From Rhizobium sp. P38BS-XIX (GTDB lineage: Bacteria; Pseudomonadota; Alphaproteobacteria; Rhizobiales; Rhizobiaceae): DNA of 64,000 nt. The stretch lies in assembly GCF_012641435.1 (NCBI RefSeq), contig NZ_JABAIJ010000001.1, positions 186,001 to 250,000 of the forward strand, read 5' to 3'. A model generated the notes under the pieces. That model saw nothing but the letters and a program-made list of their open reading frames with translations. It was not told the DNA's origin and searched no databases. Shown one piece after another: positions 49,418 to 58,766 of the stretch; positions within the stretch are counted from its first letter, which is position 1, and each line of letters opens with the position of its first letter. A program made the translations under genes and the position numbers.

Positions 49418-50089
49418 ATGCGCATTCTCATTGTCGAAGACGATATCAACCTCAACCGCCAGCTTGCCGAGGCCTTGAAAGAGGCGGGTTATGTGGTTGA
49501 TACGGCTTTTGATGGTGAGGAGGGGCATTTTCTCGGAGACACCGAACCCTACGACGCCATTATCCTCGATATCGGCCTCCCGGAGATGGATGGTATCACC
49601 GTACTGGAAAAATGGCGCGGTGCCGGCCGTGCAATGCCCGTGCTGATCCTGACGGCGCGTGACCGCTGGAGCGACAAGGTCGCCGGCATCGATGCGGGTG
49701 CGGACGATTATGTCGCCAAGCCTTTCCATGTCGAGGAAGTCCTTGCGCGTATCCGTGCACTCATTCGCCGCGCCGCAGGTCATGCATCCTCGGAAATCAT
49801 CTGCGGTCCGGTACGGCTGGATACCAAAAGCTCAAAGGCGACCGTCGACGGCAAGCCGCTGAAGCTGACCTCCCACGAATACCGCCTGCTTGCCTATCTC
49901 ATGCATCACAAGGGAGAGGTCGTGTCGCGCACCGAGCTGGTCGAACATATGTACGATCAGGATTTTGACCGGGATTCCAATACGATCGAAGTCTTTGTCG
50001 GCCGCCTGCGCAAAAAGATGGGTGTTGATCTGATCGAAACGGTTCGTGGCCTTGGTTACAGAATCCAAGCTCCGACCAATGCGAATTAA
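49418..50089 (+). CDS. feuP: Response regulator FeuP (OmpR/PhoB family)
   Basis: 223 residues from ATG 49418. The receiver domain has the acidic pair in VEDD, phospho-acceptor Asp in AIILDIGLPEMDG (residue 51) and LILTARD..KPF (Thr and Lys). The C-terminal winged helix (LTSHEYRLLAYLMHHKGEVVSRTELVEHMYDQ, NTIEVFVGRLRKKMG, VRGLGYRI) binds DNA. FeuP with FeuQ controls cyclic glucan export (ndvA) and adaptation to low osmolarity in rhizobia. The 3' end overlaps feuQ by 11 bases. Confidence 0.88.
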   Translation: MRILIVEDDINLNRQLAEALKEAGYVVDTAFDGEEGHFLGDTEPYDAIILDIGLPEMDGITVLEKWRGAGRAMPVLILTARDRWSDKVAGIDAGADDYVAKPFHVEEVLARIRALIRRAAGHASSEIICGPVRLDTKSSKATVDGKPLKLTSHEYRLLAYLMHHKGEVVSRTELVEHMYDQDFDRDSNTIEVFVGRLRKKMGVDLIETVRGLGYRIQAPTNAN

Positions 50090-51473
50090 GTCGCTCACCG
50101 CGCGTGTCCTGCTGCTGACCACGCTCTGGTCGGCAGTGGCGCTGGTGGCGATCGGCCTTCTCATTTCCAATATTTATCGCAAGAATGCCGAACGCGGCTT
50201 TCAGGATCTGTTGCAAGCACAGCTTTCGAGTGTGGTAAATGCGGTCACAGTCAATGAACAAGGCGCGTTAACGGGCAATCCACAACTTGGCGACTTGCGC
50301 TTCGCTCAGCCAAAGACAGGCTGGTATTGGATAGTCGAGCCGCTCGGCACCTATACGTCGCCACCGCTGGTCTCGCCGTCTTTGGGCGCATCGAATCTAC
50401 CGGTACTATCGGTGCTGGAGGCGCCGTTCGACAAGCTGTACAAGCGCTACTATGTCGTCGCAGATGCCTTTGGAAACCGTGTTCAGGTGGCTGAAACGGA
50501 AATTCAGTTTGACACGGATCACGCCGCGCGTTTTCGCGTCACCGGCAATGTCGCCGTCGTCGAAGATGACGTCCGCAATTTTTCCCATAGCCTCTATTTC
50601 GCACTCGTCGGCTTCGGTGTCGGCAGTCTCATCGTCAATGCGCTCGCCATTCTCTACGGCTTGAAGCCGCTCGATAAGGCCCGCGCCGCCCTGGAACGCA
50701 TCCGTGCCGGCGAAAGCGAGCGCTTGCAAGGCGAGTTCCCGCGTGAAATCCTCCCGCTTGCCAACGAGGTCAACGCATTGATCGAAAGCAATCGGCGTAT
50801 CGTTGAGCGCGCACGCATGCAGGTGGGCAATCTCGCACATTCGCTCAAGACGCCGATTGCTGTTTTGCTCAACGAATCCCGCGTGTTGGAGCGCTCGCAT
50901 GGCGACCTCGTGAAGAACCAGGCCGAAGCCATGCAGGGGCAGGTGCAATCCTACCTCAATCGTGCCCGCATCGCCGCGCAGCGCGAATCCGTCTTGGCGC
51001 GCACCGAGGCGGAGCCCGCGCTGGAGCGGCTTGTCCGCGTCATGCGCCGCCTGAATGCCGACAAGGAATTCGAGTTGTCCGTCGCGCCTCATCTGGTGCT
51101 TGCCATGGAGCAACAGGATCTGGAGGAGACCGTCGGCAACCTCCTTGAAAATGCCGCCCGCTTCGCCACGAACAAGGTGCGAGTGGTTGCGGTCGAAGCG
51201 CAACCGGACGTGAAGGGGCTCGATACGGCACGGCGCTATTGGGCGGAACTGGTGGTTGAGGACGATGGTCCCGGGTTGGAGCCGGACCAGATCCGCGAAG
51301 CCATGAAGCGCGGTCGCAGGCTGGACGAAAGCAAGCCCGGCACGGGACTTGGCCTCTCGATCGTTACCGAGATCACCAACGAGTATCAGGGTCGTTTCGA
51401 TCTGTCCCGAGGCGAGTGGGGCGGGTTGCGGGCAAGCCTAATTTTGCCGGGTTTGACGAAGGATGTTGCGTGA
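50079..51473 (+). CDS. feuQ: Sensor histidine kinase FeuQ
   Basis: 464 residues from ATG 50079, overlapping feuP. Two membrane helices (about 7-30 and 168-190) enclose a periplasmic sensor of about 135 residues, the probable partner of FeuN. A HAMP-like segment, the H-box (VGNLAHSLKTPIAVLLNES) and ATPase motifs NLLENAARFA, DDGPGLEPDQ and GTGLGLSIV follow. The LAHSLKTP H-box is the PhoQ-like variant. Kinase/phosphatase for FeuP. Confidence 0.88.
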   Translation: MRIKSLTARVLLLTTLWSAVALVAIGLLISNIYRKNAERGFQDLLQAQLSSVVNAVTVNEQGALTGNPQLGDLRFAQPKTGWYWIVEPLGTYTSPPLVSPSLGASNLPVLSVLEAPFDKLYKRYYVVADAFGNRVQVAETEIQFDTDHAARFRVTGNVAVVEDDVRNFSHSLYFALVGFGVGSLIVNALAILYGLKPLDKARAALERIRAGESERLQGEFPREILPLANEVNALIESNRRIVERARMQVGNLAHSLKTPIAVLLNESRVLERSHGDLVKNQAEAMQGQVQSYLNRARIAAQRESVLARTEAEPALERLVRVMRRLNADKEFELSVAPHLVLAMEQQDLEETVGNLLENAARFATNKVRVVAVEAQPDVKGLDTARRYWAELVVEDDGPGLEPDQIREAMKRGRRLDESKPGTGLGLSIVTEITNEYQGRFDLSRGEWGGLRASLILPGLTKDVA

Positions 51474-51564
51474 GGAGCGGCATGATGCCAAAAAGGCGTT
51501 GTGGGTCATGATGATGCCGCATCGCAGTACCTATGGTTTTGCTTTTTGATACTGGTTCGGTTGT

Positions 51565-51990
51565 ATGAAGCTTCGTACCTTTTTTCTGGTTGTTCCATCT
51601 CTTTTCGCTGCGATTGCGCTTTCTGGTTGCTCGACGACGTCGGGCGGCGGCAAGAGCCTTTTCTCGGATGCCAAGCCGCCAGCATCCGCCACATTCATCA
51701 ATGCGCTTGATGGCGGCATCGTCGAGAGAACAGGCATCAAGCTGACCGACAGCGACAAGCAACGCGCGCTTGAGGCCGAATATCGGGCGCTTGAAAGCTC
51801 GCCACTTGGCCAGCCCGTTGCCTGGAAGGGCAGGAATGCAAGCGGTGAAGTCGTGCCTGCAGCGCCTTACCAGGTCGGTTCGCAGAACTGCCGCCAATAT
51901 ACTCATACGATCACGGTGGATGGTAAGCCGACGACGGCAAGGGGTGCGGCCTGCCGTAACGACGACGGCACCTGGACGCCGCTCGACTAG
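51565..51990 (+). CDS. Outer-membrane lipoprotein, RT0821/17-kDa antigen type
   Basis: 141 residues. A lipoprotein signal (FFLVVPSLFAAIALSGC, lipobox LSGC at residues 19-22) and the mature part with GQPVAWKGRNASGEVVPAAPYQVGSQNCRQYTHTITVDGKPTTARGAACRNDDGTW, the conserved end of the RT0821/Lpp0805 surface-protein family. No transmembrane glycine-zipper as in the rickettsial 17-kDa antigen is seen. Probably anchored in the outer membrane. Alone between feuQ and the ccm operon. Confidence 0.85.
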   Translation: MKLRTFFLVVPSLFAAIALSGCSTTSGGGKSLFSDAKPPASATFINALDGGIVERTGIKLTDSDKQRALEAEYRALESSPLGQPVAWKGRNASGEVVPAAPYQVGSQNCRQYTHTITVDGKPTTARGAACRNDDGTWTPLD

Positions 51991-52085
51991 CCTTCATCGC
52001 AAAAGGGCGCGGCCAAACGCCTCAAATCTTCGTCAATAAAGCTTTCGGAGTTGGAATAGACGCCCCGTTAAAGTATTGGGCGTGT

Positions 52086-53228
52086 ATGCTGTTCTGGATT
52101 CTCGTGGCCGTAATCACGGCGGTTGTCGGTATTGTGCTGCTCTATCCTCTTCTGCGTGGTGCAAAAGAGGTGGAGGACTGTCGTTCCGGCGAGGCTGAGG
52201 TCTATCGCGACCAGTTGCGCGAATTGGACCGGGATCTGGATGGCGGGCTGATCTCCAAGGAGGAGGCCGGGTATGCCCGCGCGGAAATCGGTCGCCGTCT
52301 CATTGCCGTTTCCAAGCCCGATGCTGCCGGTGCGAAGTCGCCGGTGCGTGGCAGTTATCGCCTCTCTCAGGCTTTCATCATTGTTCTTCTGCCTGCGATA
52401 GGGCTCTGTCTCTATCTCATCAACGGCGATCCGGGGTTACCGGCTCAGCCGCTGGAAGCGCGGCTGGAAAAGCCCGGCGACGATCTTGCCATTTCCATCG
52501 TCAAGATCGAGCAGCATCTCGCCAGGAATCCGGATGACGCCAAGGGCTGGGAAGTTCTGGCGCCGATCTATGTCAAGACCAACCGCATCGGCGATGCCGA
52601 GTTGGCCTACCGAAACCTCCTCCGTTTGCAGGGACCGAATGCCGCCCGGCTGGGCGCTCTTGCCGAAGTCCTGGTGGTCAAGGCCAATGGCGTTGTGACG
52701 GCGGAAGCGCGGGATCTGCTGCAGCAATCGCTTGCGCTCGATGCCGCCAATCCGCGCACCCTTTTCTATCTCGCGCTGGCGCTGGAGCAGGAAGGCAAGA
52801 CCGCAGACGCAAAGACCGCCTTCGAAGTTCTGGCGCGACAATCGCCACCCAATGCGCCGTGGCTTGCCGCAGTCGACGAGCATATCGTCAAGAACGGCGG
52901 GAAGCCGGTCGTCTCGGAAAATTCCAATACGCCCGGCAATCCGACCGCAGAAGAGGTTGCCGCGGCGAATAGCATGACCGGCGGCGATCGCCAGCAAATG
53001 ATCCGTGGTATGGTCGATAGCCTTGACGCCAAGCTCAGGCAGGATCCGAATAATTTCGAGGGCTGGATGCGGTTGATCCGTTCCTATGTCGTGCTGAACG
53101 ACAAGGATCGGGCCATGGACGCGTTGAAGCGCGGCCTGACCGCATTTCCGGCCAACGGAGGGGAGGGCCAGCAGCTTTTGGCGCTGGCAAAGGAATTGGG
53201 ACTGCCGACGGAGGTGACGCAGCAATGA
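52086..53228 (+). CDS. ccmI: Cytochrome c maturation protein CcmI (CycH)
   Basis: 380 residues. Two N-terminal membrane helices ([22 protein letters not shown] and [18 protein letters not shown]) separated by a cytoplasmic loop with [34 protein letters not shown], then a periplasmic TPR domain ([47 protein letters not shown]). CcmI presents apocytochrome c to the haem lyase CcmF-CcmH. First gene of the ccmI-E-F-H operon (cycHJKL of rhizobia); ccmE starts in its stop. Confidence 0.94.
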   Translation: MLFWILVAVITAVVGIVLLYPLLRGAKEVEDCRSGEAEVYRDQLRELDRDLDGGLISKEEAGYARAEIGRRLIAVSKPDAAGAKSPVRGSYRLSQAFIIVLLPAIGLCLYLINGDPGLPAQPLEARLEKPGDDLAISIVKIEQHLARNPDDAKGWEVLAPIYVKTNRIGDAELAYRNLLRLQGPNAARLGALAEVLVVKANGVVTAEARDLLQQSLALDAANPRTLFYLALALEQEGKTADAKTAFEVLARQSPPNAPWLAAVDEHIVKNGGKPVVSENSNTPGNPTAEEVAAANSMTGGDRQQMIRGMVDSLDAKLRQDPNNFEGWMRLIRSYVVLNDKDRAMDALKRGLTAFPANGGEGQQLLALAKELGLPTEVTQQ

Positions 53229-53674
53229 CCCGCAAGCAGAAACGTCTGGCAGTCATCGCCGGCGGCATGGGTTTCATCGCCGTCGCCGTGCTGCTCGTTT
53301 TGTTCGCCTTCAGCCAGTCCGTCGCCTATTTCTACATGCCGGCGGATCTCGCCAAGACGCCCGTCAATGCCGGAACGCTGATCCGGCTTGGCGGTCTCGT
53401 GGGAGAGGGGTCGATCATCCGTGGCCAGGGCACGCAGGTGCAGTTTGCCGTGACAGACGGCACCGACACGATCAAGGTCAAGTTCGACGGCATCCTGCCC
53501 GATCTTTTCCGTGAGGGGCAGGGCGTCGTGACGGAAGGCAAATTCGAGCCCGGAAGCGACGTGTTCGTTGCGGACAGCGTGCTCGCCAAGCATGATGAAC
53601 GCTACATGCCGAAGCAGGTTGCCGACAAGCTGAAAGCGGACGGTGTGTGGAAGGGCGAGGAGGCCACCCAATGA
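53225..53674 (+). CDS. ccmE: Haem chaperone CcmE (CycJ)
   Basis: 149 residues with one N-terminal membrane helix and a periplasmic OB-fold. The haem-binding histidine is in [11 protein letters not shown], followed by the conserved Tyr. It takes haem exported by CcmABCD and hands it to CcmF. Starts within the ccmI stop (ATGA) and ends within the ccmF start. Confidence 0.96.
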   Translation: MTRKQKRLAVIAGGMGFIAVAVLLVLFAFSQSVAYFYMPADLAKTPVNAGTLIRLGGLVGEGSIIRGQGTQVQFAVTDGTDTIKVKFDGILPDLFREGQGVVTEGKFEPGSDVFVADSVLAKHDERYMPKQVADKLKADGVWKGEEATQ

Positions 53675-55659
53675 TCATCGAGCTCGGACATTATGCGCTG
53701 GTCCTCGCGCTGGCGACCGCGATCATCGTCTCCATCCTCCCGATGATCGGCGCACGCCGTGGCGATGTGTCGATGATGGATATCGCGCCGATCGGTTCGG
53801 TGGTGTCGTTCATCCTCGTCGCGTTTTCATTCGGCGTCCTCACCTATGCCTATGTGGCCTCCGATTTCTCCGTGCTGAACGTCTGGGCCAATTCCCATTC
53901 GCTCATGCCGCTGATTTTCAAGATCTCCGGCGTCTGGGGCAATCACGAGGGATCGATGATGCTCTGGCTGTTGATCCTGGTCTTGTTCAGCGCGCTCGTC
54001 GCGCTCTTCGGCCGTAATCTGCCTGATGTGCTGCGTGCCAACGTGCTCGCTGTGCAGTCATGGATTTCCTCGGCCTTTCTGATCTTCATCCTTTTGACCT
54101 CCAATCCCTTCATTCGGCTCGATCCGGCGCCGGCGGAAGGCAAGGACCTCAATCCCGTCCTGCAGGATATCGGTCTCGCGATCCATCCGCCGCTACTCTA
54201 TCTCGGCTACGTCGGCTTCTCGGTCTGTTTCTCCTTCGCAGTCGCCGCACTTTTGGAGGGCCGCATCGATGCCGCCTGGGCGCGCTGGGTTCGGCCGTGG
54301 ACGCTTGCGGCCTGGAGCTTCCTGACGCTCGGTATCGCCATGGGTTCCTATTGGGCCTATTACGAGCTCGGCTGGGGCGGCTGGTGGTTTTGGGATCCGG
54401 TGGAAAATGCCTCCTTCATGCCATGGCTTGCCGGCACGGCCCTGTTGCATTCGGCGCTTGTCATGGAAAAGCGCGACGCACTGAAAATCTGGACCGTACT
54501 GCTCGCGATTCTGACATTTTCCCTGTCGCTCCTGGGGACCTTCCTCGTCCGATCCGGCGTGCTGACCTCCGTGCACTCCTTCGCCAGCGATCCGACGCGC
54601 GGCATCTTCATTCTCTGTATCCTGCTGCTCTTCATCGGTGGTGCGTTGGCGCTTTTTGCCTTCAGGGCGCCGAAGCTCGCAGCCGGCGGGTTGTTCGCGC
54701 CGATTTCTCGCGAGGGCGCTCTGGTTCTCAACAACCTCATTCTGACGGTTGCGTGCGGCACAGTCCTGACTGGTACGCTCTATCCACTGGCGCTGGAAAC
54801 GCTGACGGGCGACAAGATCTCCGTCGGGCCGCCCTTCTTCAACATGACCTTCGGGCTGCTGATGACGCCGATCCTCATTGCGGTGCCGTTCGGCCCGCTG
54901 CTTGCGTGGAAGCGCGGCGATCTGCTCGGCGCCATGCAGCGGCTCTACGTCGTCGCCGGTCTGGCCTTCGTGGCGGGGCTTGTCCTGTTCTACATACAGC
55001 ATGGCGGCCCGGTGCTGGCCGCGCTCGGGCTTGCCGCCGGTTTCTTCCTGATCTTCGGCGCGCTGGCCGATCTCTGGTATCGCGCCGGCGTTCGCAAGGT
55101 TGCGGCAAATGTCGCCTGGCGCAGACTGCGCGGCCTGCCACGCTCGGCCTTCGGCACGGCGCTGGCTCATGCCGGCCTTGGCCTCACCGTTCTTGGCATC
55201 GTTGCGGTCACGACCTTCGAGACCGAGAATATCACCAGCATGAAGCCGGGGGAGACAGCCGAACTCGGTGGCTATAGCCTGCGCTTCGACGGCATGCAGC
55301 CGCAGGTCGGGCCGAATTACACCGAGGATCGTGCCCACTTCACGGTTAGCCGTGGTGGTGTTGCCTTCGCCGAAATGTCCTCATCAAAGCGTGTCTTTAC
55401 GGCAAGCCGCACGGGGACGACGGAATCCGGCATTCTGACGCTTGGACCAAACCAGCTCTATGTCTCGGTCGGCGATGCCAGCAAGGATGGCGGCATGGTC
55501 GTGCGGATCTGGTGGAAGCCGTTCATTCTCTGCATCTGGATGGGGGCGATCGTCATGGCCATCGGCGGCTTCGTTTCGCTGAGCGATCGTCGCCTGCGCG
55601 TGGGAGCGCCAAGCCGCAAGGCCAAGGCCGTTCAGCCCACACTGGAGCCGGCCGAATGA
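53671..55659 (+). CDS. ccmF: Haem lyase subunit CcmF (CycK)
   Basis: 662 residues, about 15 membrane helices. The tryptophan-rich haem-handling motif is [19 protein letters not shown], with [13 protein letters not shown] and conserved histidines around it. With CcmH and CcmI it attaches haem to the CxxCH of apocytochromes (for example the cytochromes at 10339 and 10877). Overlaps both neighbours by four bases. Confidence 0.96.
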   Translation: MIIELGHYALVLALATAIIVSILPMIGARRGDVSMMDIAPIGSVVSFILVAFSFGVLTYAYVASDFSVLNVWANSHSLMPLIFKISGVWGNHEGSMMLWLLILVLFSALVALFGRNLPDVLRANVLAVQSWISSAFLIFILLTSNPFIRLDPAPAEGKDLNPVLQDIGLAIHPPLLYLGYVGFSVCFSFAVAALLEGRIDAAWARWVRPWTLAAWSFLTLGIAMGSYWAYYELGWGGWWFWDPVENASFMPWLAGTALLHSALVMEKRDALKIWTVLLAILTFSLSLLGTFLVRSGVLTSVHSFASDPTRGIFILCILLLFIGGALALFAFRAPKLAAGGLFAPISREGALVLNNLILTVACGTVLTGTLYPLALETLTGDKISVGPPFFNMTFGLLMTPILIAVPFGPLLAWKRGDLLGAMQRLYVVAGLAFVAGLVLFYIQHGGPVLAALGLAAGFFLIFGALADLWYRAGVRKVAANVAWRRLRGLPRSAFGTALAHAGLGLTVLGIVAVTTFETENITSMKPGETAELGGYSLRFDGMQPQVGPNYTEDRAHFTVSRGGVAFAEMSSSKRVFTASRTGTTESGILTLGPNQLYVSVGDASKDGGMVVRIWWKPFILCIWMGAIVMAIGGFVSLSDRRLRVGAPSRKAKAVQPTLEPAE

Positions 55660-56168
55660 CTGGAAGCGCACGGCAATGGCTCTTTCCCCTTGCGAGCGCG
55701 ACGCGCCTGCTCGGCTATGTCCGCGTCTGTCTGTGCCTGGCCGCTATCCTGACGCCGTTTTCTGCTTTCGCGGTCAATCCGGATGAAATTCTGTCGGATC
55801 CGGCTCTGGAGGCGCGCGCCCGCACGATCTCAGCCGAACTACGCTGCATGGTCTGCCAGAACCAGTCAATCGATGATTCCAACGCCGATCTCGCCCGCGA
55901 CCTGCGCTTGCTGGTTCGCAAACGCCTTGTCGACGGCGACAGCAATCAGCAAGTGCTCGATTACATCGTCTCGCGCTACGGCGAATTCGTGCTGTTGAAA
56001 CCTCGCCTCACCGAGAAAACCTACATTCTCTGGGGTGCACCCGTCGTGCTCTTTATCCTCGGTGGAATTTCGCTTGTCGTCTACGCGCGCCGTCGCGTCG
56101 GCAAGCCCACGGGCAAATCGCTCAGCGCCGAGGAAGAAGCGCAGTTGAACGAGATTCTGGGAAAGTAA
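55656..56168 (+). CDS. ccmH: Cytochrome c maturation protein CcmH (CycL)
   Basis: 170 residues. A signal/anchor helix ([19 protein letters not shown]), the periplasmic thiol motif [23 protein letters not shown] (C-x-x-C), and a C-terminal membrane helix ([20 protein letters not shown]). It reduces the apocytochrome thiols before haem attachment. Short CcmH without the fused CcmI domain, as usual where CcmI is separate. Last gene of the operon. Confidence 0.95.
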   Translation: MTGSARQWLFPLASATRLLGYVRVCLCLAAILTPFSAFAVNPDEILSDPALEARARTISAELRCMVCQNQSIDDSNADLARDLRLLVRKRLVDGDSNQQVLDYIVSRYGEFVLLKPRLTEKTYILWGAPVVLFILGGISLVVYARRRVGKPTGKSLSAEEEAQLNEILGK

Positions 56169-56337
56169 CGCAACCGTTATTCCCCGCTGCCTCACTGCAA
56201 ACATTTCCTTACATTACGAATTTTTCATGGGGCGGACAGTTCGCCGTAAGGTCGTGCGTCCTATATCTTTACCAACGCAAATCCCTGCCGGTTTCCGCCG
56301 GTGGAAATCTGACGAGAGAAAAGAAGGTAACTCGCAT

Positions 56338-57897
56338 ATGTTCAGGAATATCAAGGACTCCTTGACCGTCAGCACCGCTATGAAGGCTTCCGTTGTTGCG
56401 GGCCTCGCTGCAGTTGCTTTGGCCACGGGTGTTCCCGCGGAGGTCAGCCGTTCCTATGCCGATGCCGTCAACGTTCAGGCGCCGCAGGTGCCGAGCTTCG
56501 CCAACGTGGTCGATGCCGTATCGCCGGCCGTGGTGTCAGTCCGCGTCGAATCCCGCGTCAACACCGCTGCTGAAGAAGACGATTCCTTCGGCCTCGGTCG
56601 CGGTTTCGACGACCTTCCCGATGATCACCCGCTGAAGAAGTTCTTCCGCCAGTTCGAGCAGCAGCAGGGTCGCGGCCAGCAGAAGGGCCAGAACCAGCAG
56701 AAAAACTCTGAAGACAACAAGGGCCGTCTGCGTCCTGTTGCTCAAGGCTCAGGCTTCTTCGTGTCGGAAGACGGCTACATCGTCACCAACAACCACGTCG
56801 TCTCCGACGGCGCCGCCTTTGTCGTCGTTCTCAACGATGGCACCGAGCTTGACGCCAAGCTCGTCGGCAAGGATTCCCGCACCGACCTCGCAGTGCTGAA
56901 GGTCGATGGCAAGGGCAAGAAGTTCACCTATGTCGGCTGGGCCGATGACTCCAAGGTCCGCGTCGGTGATTGGGTCGTTGCCGTCGGCAACCCCTTCGGC
57001 CTCGGCGGCACGGTCACTGCCGGTATCGTTTCGGCCCGTGGTCGCGATATCCACTCCGGCCCCTATGACGATTACATCCAGATCGACGCGCCTGTGAACA
57101 AGGGTAACTCCGGTGGCCCGACCTTCAACCTCAACGGTCAGGTCGTCGGCATCAACACGGCCATCTTCTCGCAGTCGGGCGGCAGCGTCGGCATCGCCTT
57201 CGCGATCCCGGCAACCACGGCAAAGGATGTCGTGACCGATCTGATCAAGAGCGGCAGCGTTTCGCGCGGCGCTCTTGGCATCCAGATCCAGCCCGTCAGC
57301 AAGGACATTGCCGAATCCCTCGGTCTTTCCGAAGCGAGCGGCGCTCTTGTCGTCGCCCCGCAGGAAGGTTCGGCTGGACAGAAGGCCGGCATCAAGAATG
57401 GCGATGTGATTACGGCTGTTAATGGTGAGCCGGTCAAGGATCCGCGCGATCTGGCCCGTCGTATCGGCGCCATGCAGCCGGGTACGAAGGTTGACGTTTC
57501 CCTCTGGCGCAATGGCAAGTCTCAGTCGCTAAGCGTCGAGCTGGGCAGTCTGCCGGCGGATCAGAGCCAGGCATCCAACGATGACGATCAGCAGCCCGCC
57601 CAGCCGCCGCAGCCGTCCTCCGAGAAGGCGCTGGCCGATCTCGGTCTGACTGTCGGCAAGTCTGACGATGGCAAGGGTGTTGCGATCACCGCCGTCGATC
57701 CCGACTCCGATGCCGCCGACAAGGGCGTGAAGGAAGGCGAGAAGATCACCTCGGTCAACAACCAGCAGGTTTCGAGCGCCGCAGATATCGCCAAGGTCAT
57801 CGAACAGGCAAAGAAGGATGGTCGCACGCGCGCGCTGTTCCAGATCGAGTCTGGTGACGGCAGCCGCTTCGTTGCTCTGCCGATCAACGCAGGCTGA
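56338..57897 (+). CDS. degP: Periplasmic serine protease DegP/HtrA
   Basis: 519 residues; the ATG at 56338 follows AGAAGG. An N-terminal signal (KASVVAGLAAVALATGVPA), the protease domain with His (YIVTNNHVV), Asp (RTDLAVLKV) and Ser (NKGNSGGPTFN), then two PDZ domains (GALGIQIQPVSKDIAESLGL.. and ALADLGLTVGKS..). A Gln-rich loop (QQQGRGQQKGQNQQKN) lies between the start of the catalytic domain and the His motif, the LA loop of DegP. It degrades or refolds misfolded envelope proteins. A terminator follows, then a two-component pair that may be separately transcribed. Confidence 0.95.
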   Translation: MFRNIKDSLTVSTAMKASVVAGLAAVALATGVPAEVSRSYADAVNVQAPQVPSFANVVDAVSPAVVSVRVESRVNTAAEEDDSFGLGRGFDDLPDDHPLKKFFRQFEQQQGRGQQKGQNQQKNSEDNKGRLRPVAQGSGFFVSEDGYIVTNNHVVSDGAAFVVVLNDGTELDAKLVGKDSRTDLAVLKVDGKGKKFTYVGWADDSKVRVGDWVVAVGNPFGLGGTVTAGIVSARGRDIHSGPYDDYIQIDAPVNKGNSGGPTFNLNGQVVGINTAIFSQSGGSVGIAFAIPATTAKDVVTDLIKSGSVSRGALGIQIQPVSKDIAESLGLSEASGALVVAPQEGSAGQKAGIKNGDVITAVNGEPVKDPRDLARRIGAMQPGTKVDVSLWRNGKSQSLSVELGSLPADQSQASNDDDQQPAQPPQPSSEKALADLGLTVGKSDDGKGVAITAVDPDSDAADKGVKEGEKITSVNNQQVSSAADIAKVIEQAKKDGRTRALFQIESGDGSRFVALPINAG

Positions 57898-57928
57898 TCT
57901 GCTCGGCCTGGGCGACTGTAAATGCAAT

Positions 57929-57970
57929 GGGAAGCCGCGCAGGCCACGGCTTGTGCGGCTTCCCTTTTTT
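57929..57970 (+). terminator. Rho-independent terminator of degP
   Basis: GGGAAGCCGC (57929-57938) pairs perfectly with GCGGCTTCCC (57955-57964), 16-base loop, followed by TTTTTT. It lies 32 bases after the degP stop. Confidence 0.92.
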
Positions 57971-58088
57971 AGACGTCAACGATGACTTGCTTCAAGACAG
58001 GTGAAAGATGACAACCGCTGGCCAACACGCCGTGAATTCAGCCGATTCTGGTTGTGCCGAGACACCCTCGGCAGGTAATGTCGCGCAC

Positions 58089-58766
58089 ATGAAGATTCTG
58101 ATTATCGAAGACGATCTCGAGGCGGCGGCATATCTCACCAAGGCGTTTCGCGAGGCCGGCATTGTGGCCGATCACGCAAGCGACGGCGAGAGCGGCCTCT
58201 TCATGGGGACCGAGAACGCTTACGATGTCGCCATCATCGATCGCATGCTGCCGCGCCGCGATGGACTTTCCGTCATCAGCGAACTGCGCCGCAAGGGTGT
58301 CCATACGCCGGTTCTGATCCTGTCCGCCCTCGGTCAGGTCGATGATCGCGTCACGGGCCTTCGCGCCGGCGGCGATGATTATCTGCCGAAGCCCTATGCT
58401 TTCAGCGAGCTTCTGGCTCGTGTCGAAGTTCTCGGCCGCCGCAAGGGCACGCCGGAGCAGGATGTTCTGTATCGTGTCGGCGATCTCGAACTCGACCGTC
58501 TCTCCCATGAGGTGCGTCGCGGCGGCAAGGAAATCCTGCTGCAGCCGCGCGAGTTCCGCCTGCTCGAATATCTCATGAAGAATGCCGGCCAGGTCGTCAC
58601 CCGCACCATGCTTCTGGAAAACGTGTGGGATTATCATTTCGACCCGCAGACCAACGTCATCGACGTTCACGTCTCGCGTCTGCGCTCCAAGATCGAGAAG
58701 GATTTCAGCCAGCCGCTGTTGAAGACTATCCGCGGTGCCGGCTACATGATCAAGGATGAGGGATGA
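58089..58766 (+). CDS. OmpR-family response regulator
   Basis: 225 residues from ATG 58089 (MKILIIEDDLE). A start at 58008, with GGTGAAAG just before it, would add 27 unstructured residues. The receiver domain has VAIIDRMLPRRDG (phospho-Asp in IID) and LILSALGQVDDRV with KPYAF; note Ser in place of the usual Thr. The winged helix (LQPREFRLLEYLMKNAGQVVTRTMLLENVWDYHFDPQTNVIDVHVSRLR) is OmpR-like. Its partner kinase overlaps by four bases (ATGA). Known relatives in rhizobia are unnamed or called after copper regulators; target unknown. Confidence 0.9.
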   Translation: MKILIIEDDLEAAAYLTKAFREAGIVADHASDGESGLFMGTENAYDVAIIDRMLPRRDGLSVISELRRKGVHTPVLILSALGQVDDRVTGLRAGGDDYLPKPYAFSELLARVEVLGRRKGTPEQDVLYRVGDLELDRLSHEVRRGGKEILLQPREFRLLEYLMKNAGQVVTRTMLLENVWDYHFDPQTNVIDVHVSRLRSKIEKDFSQPLLKTIRGAGYMIKDEG

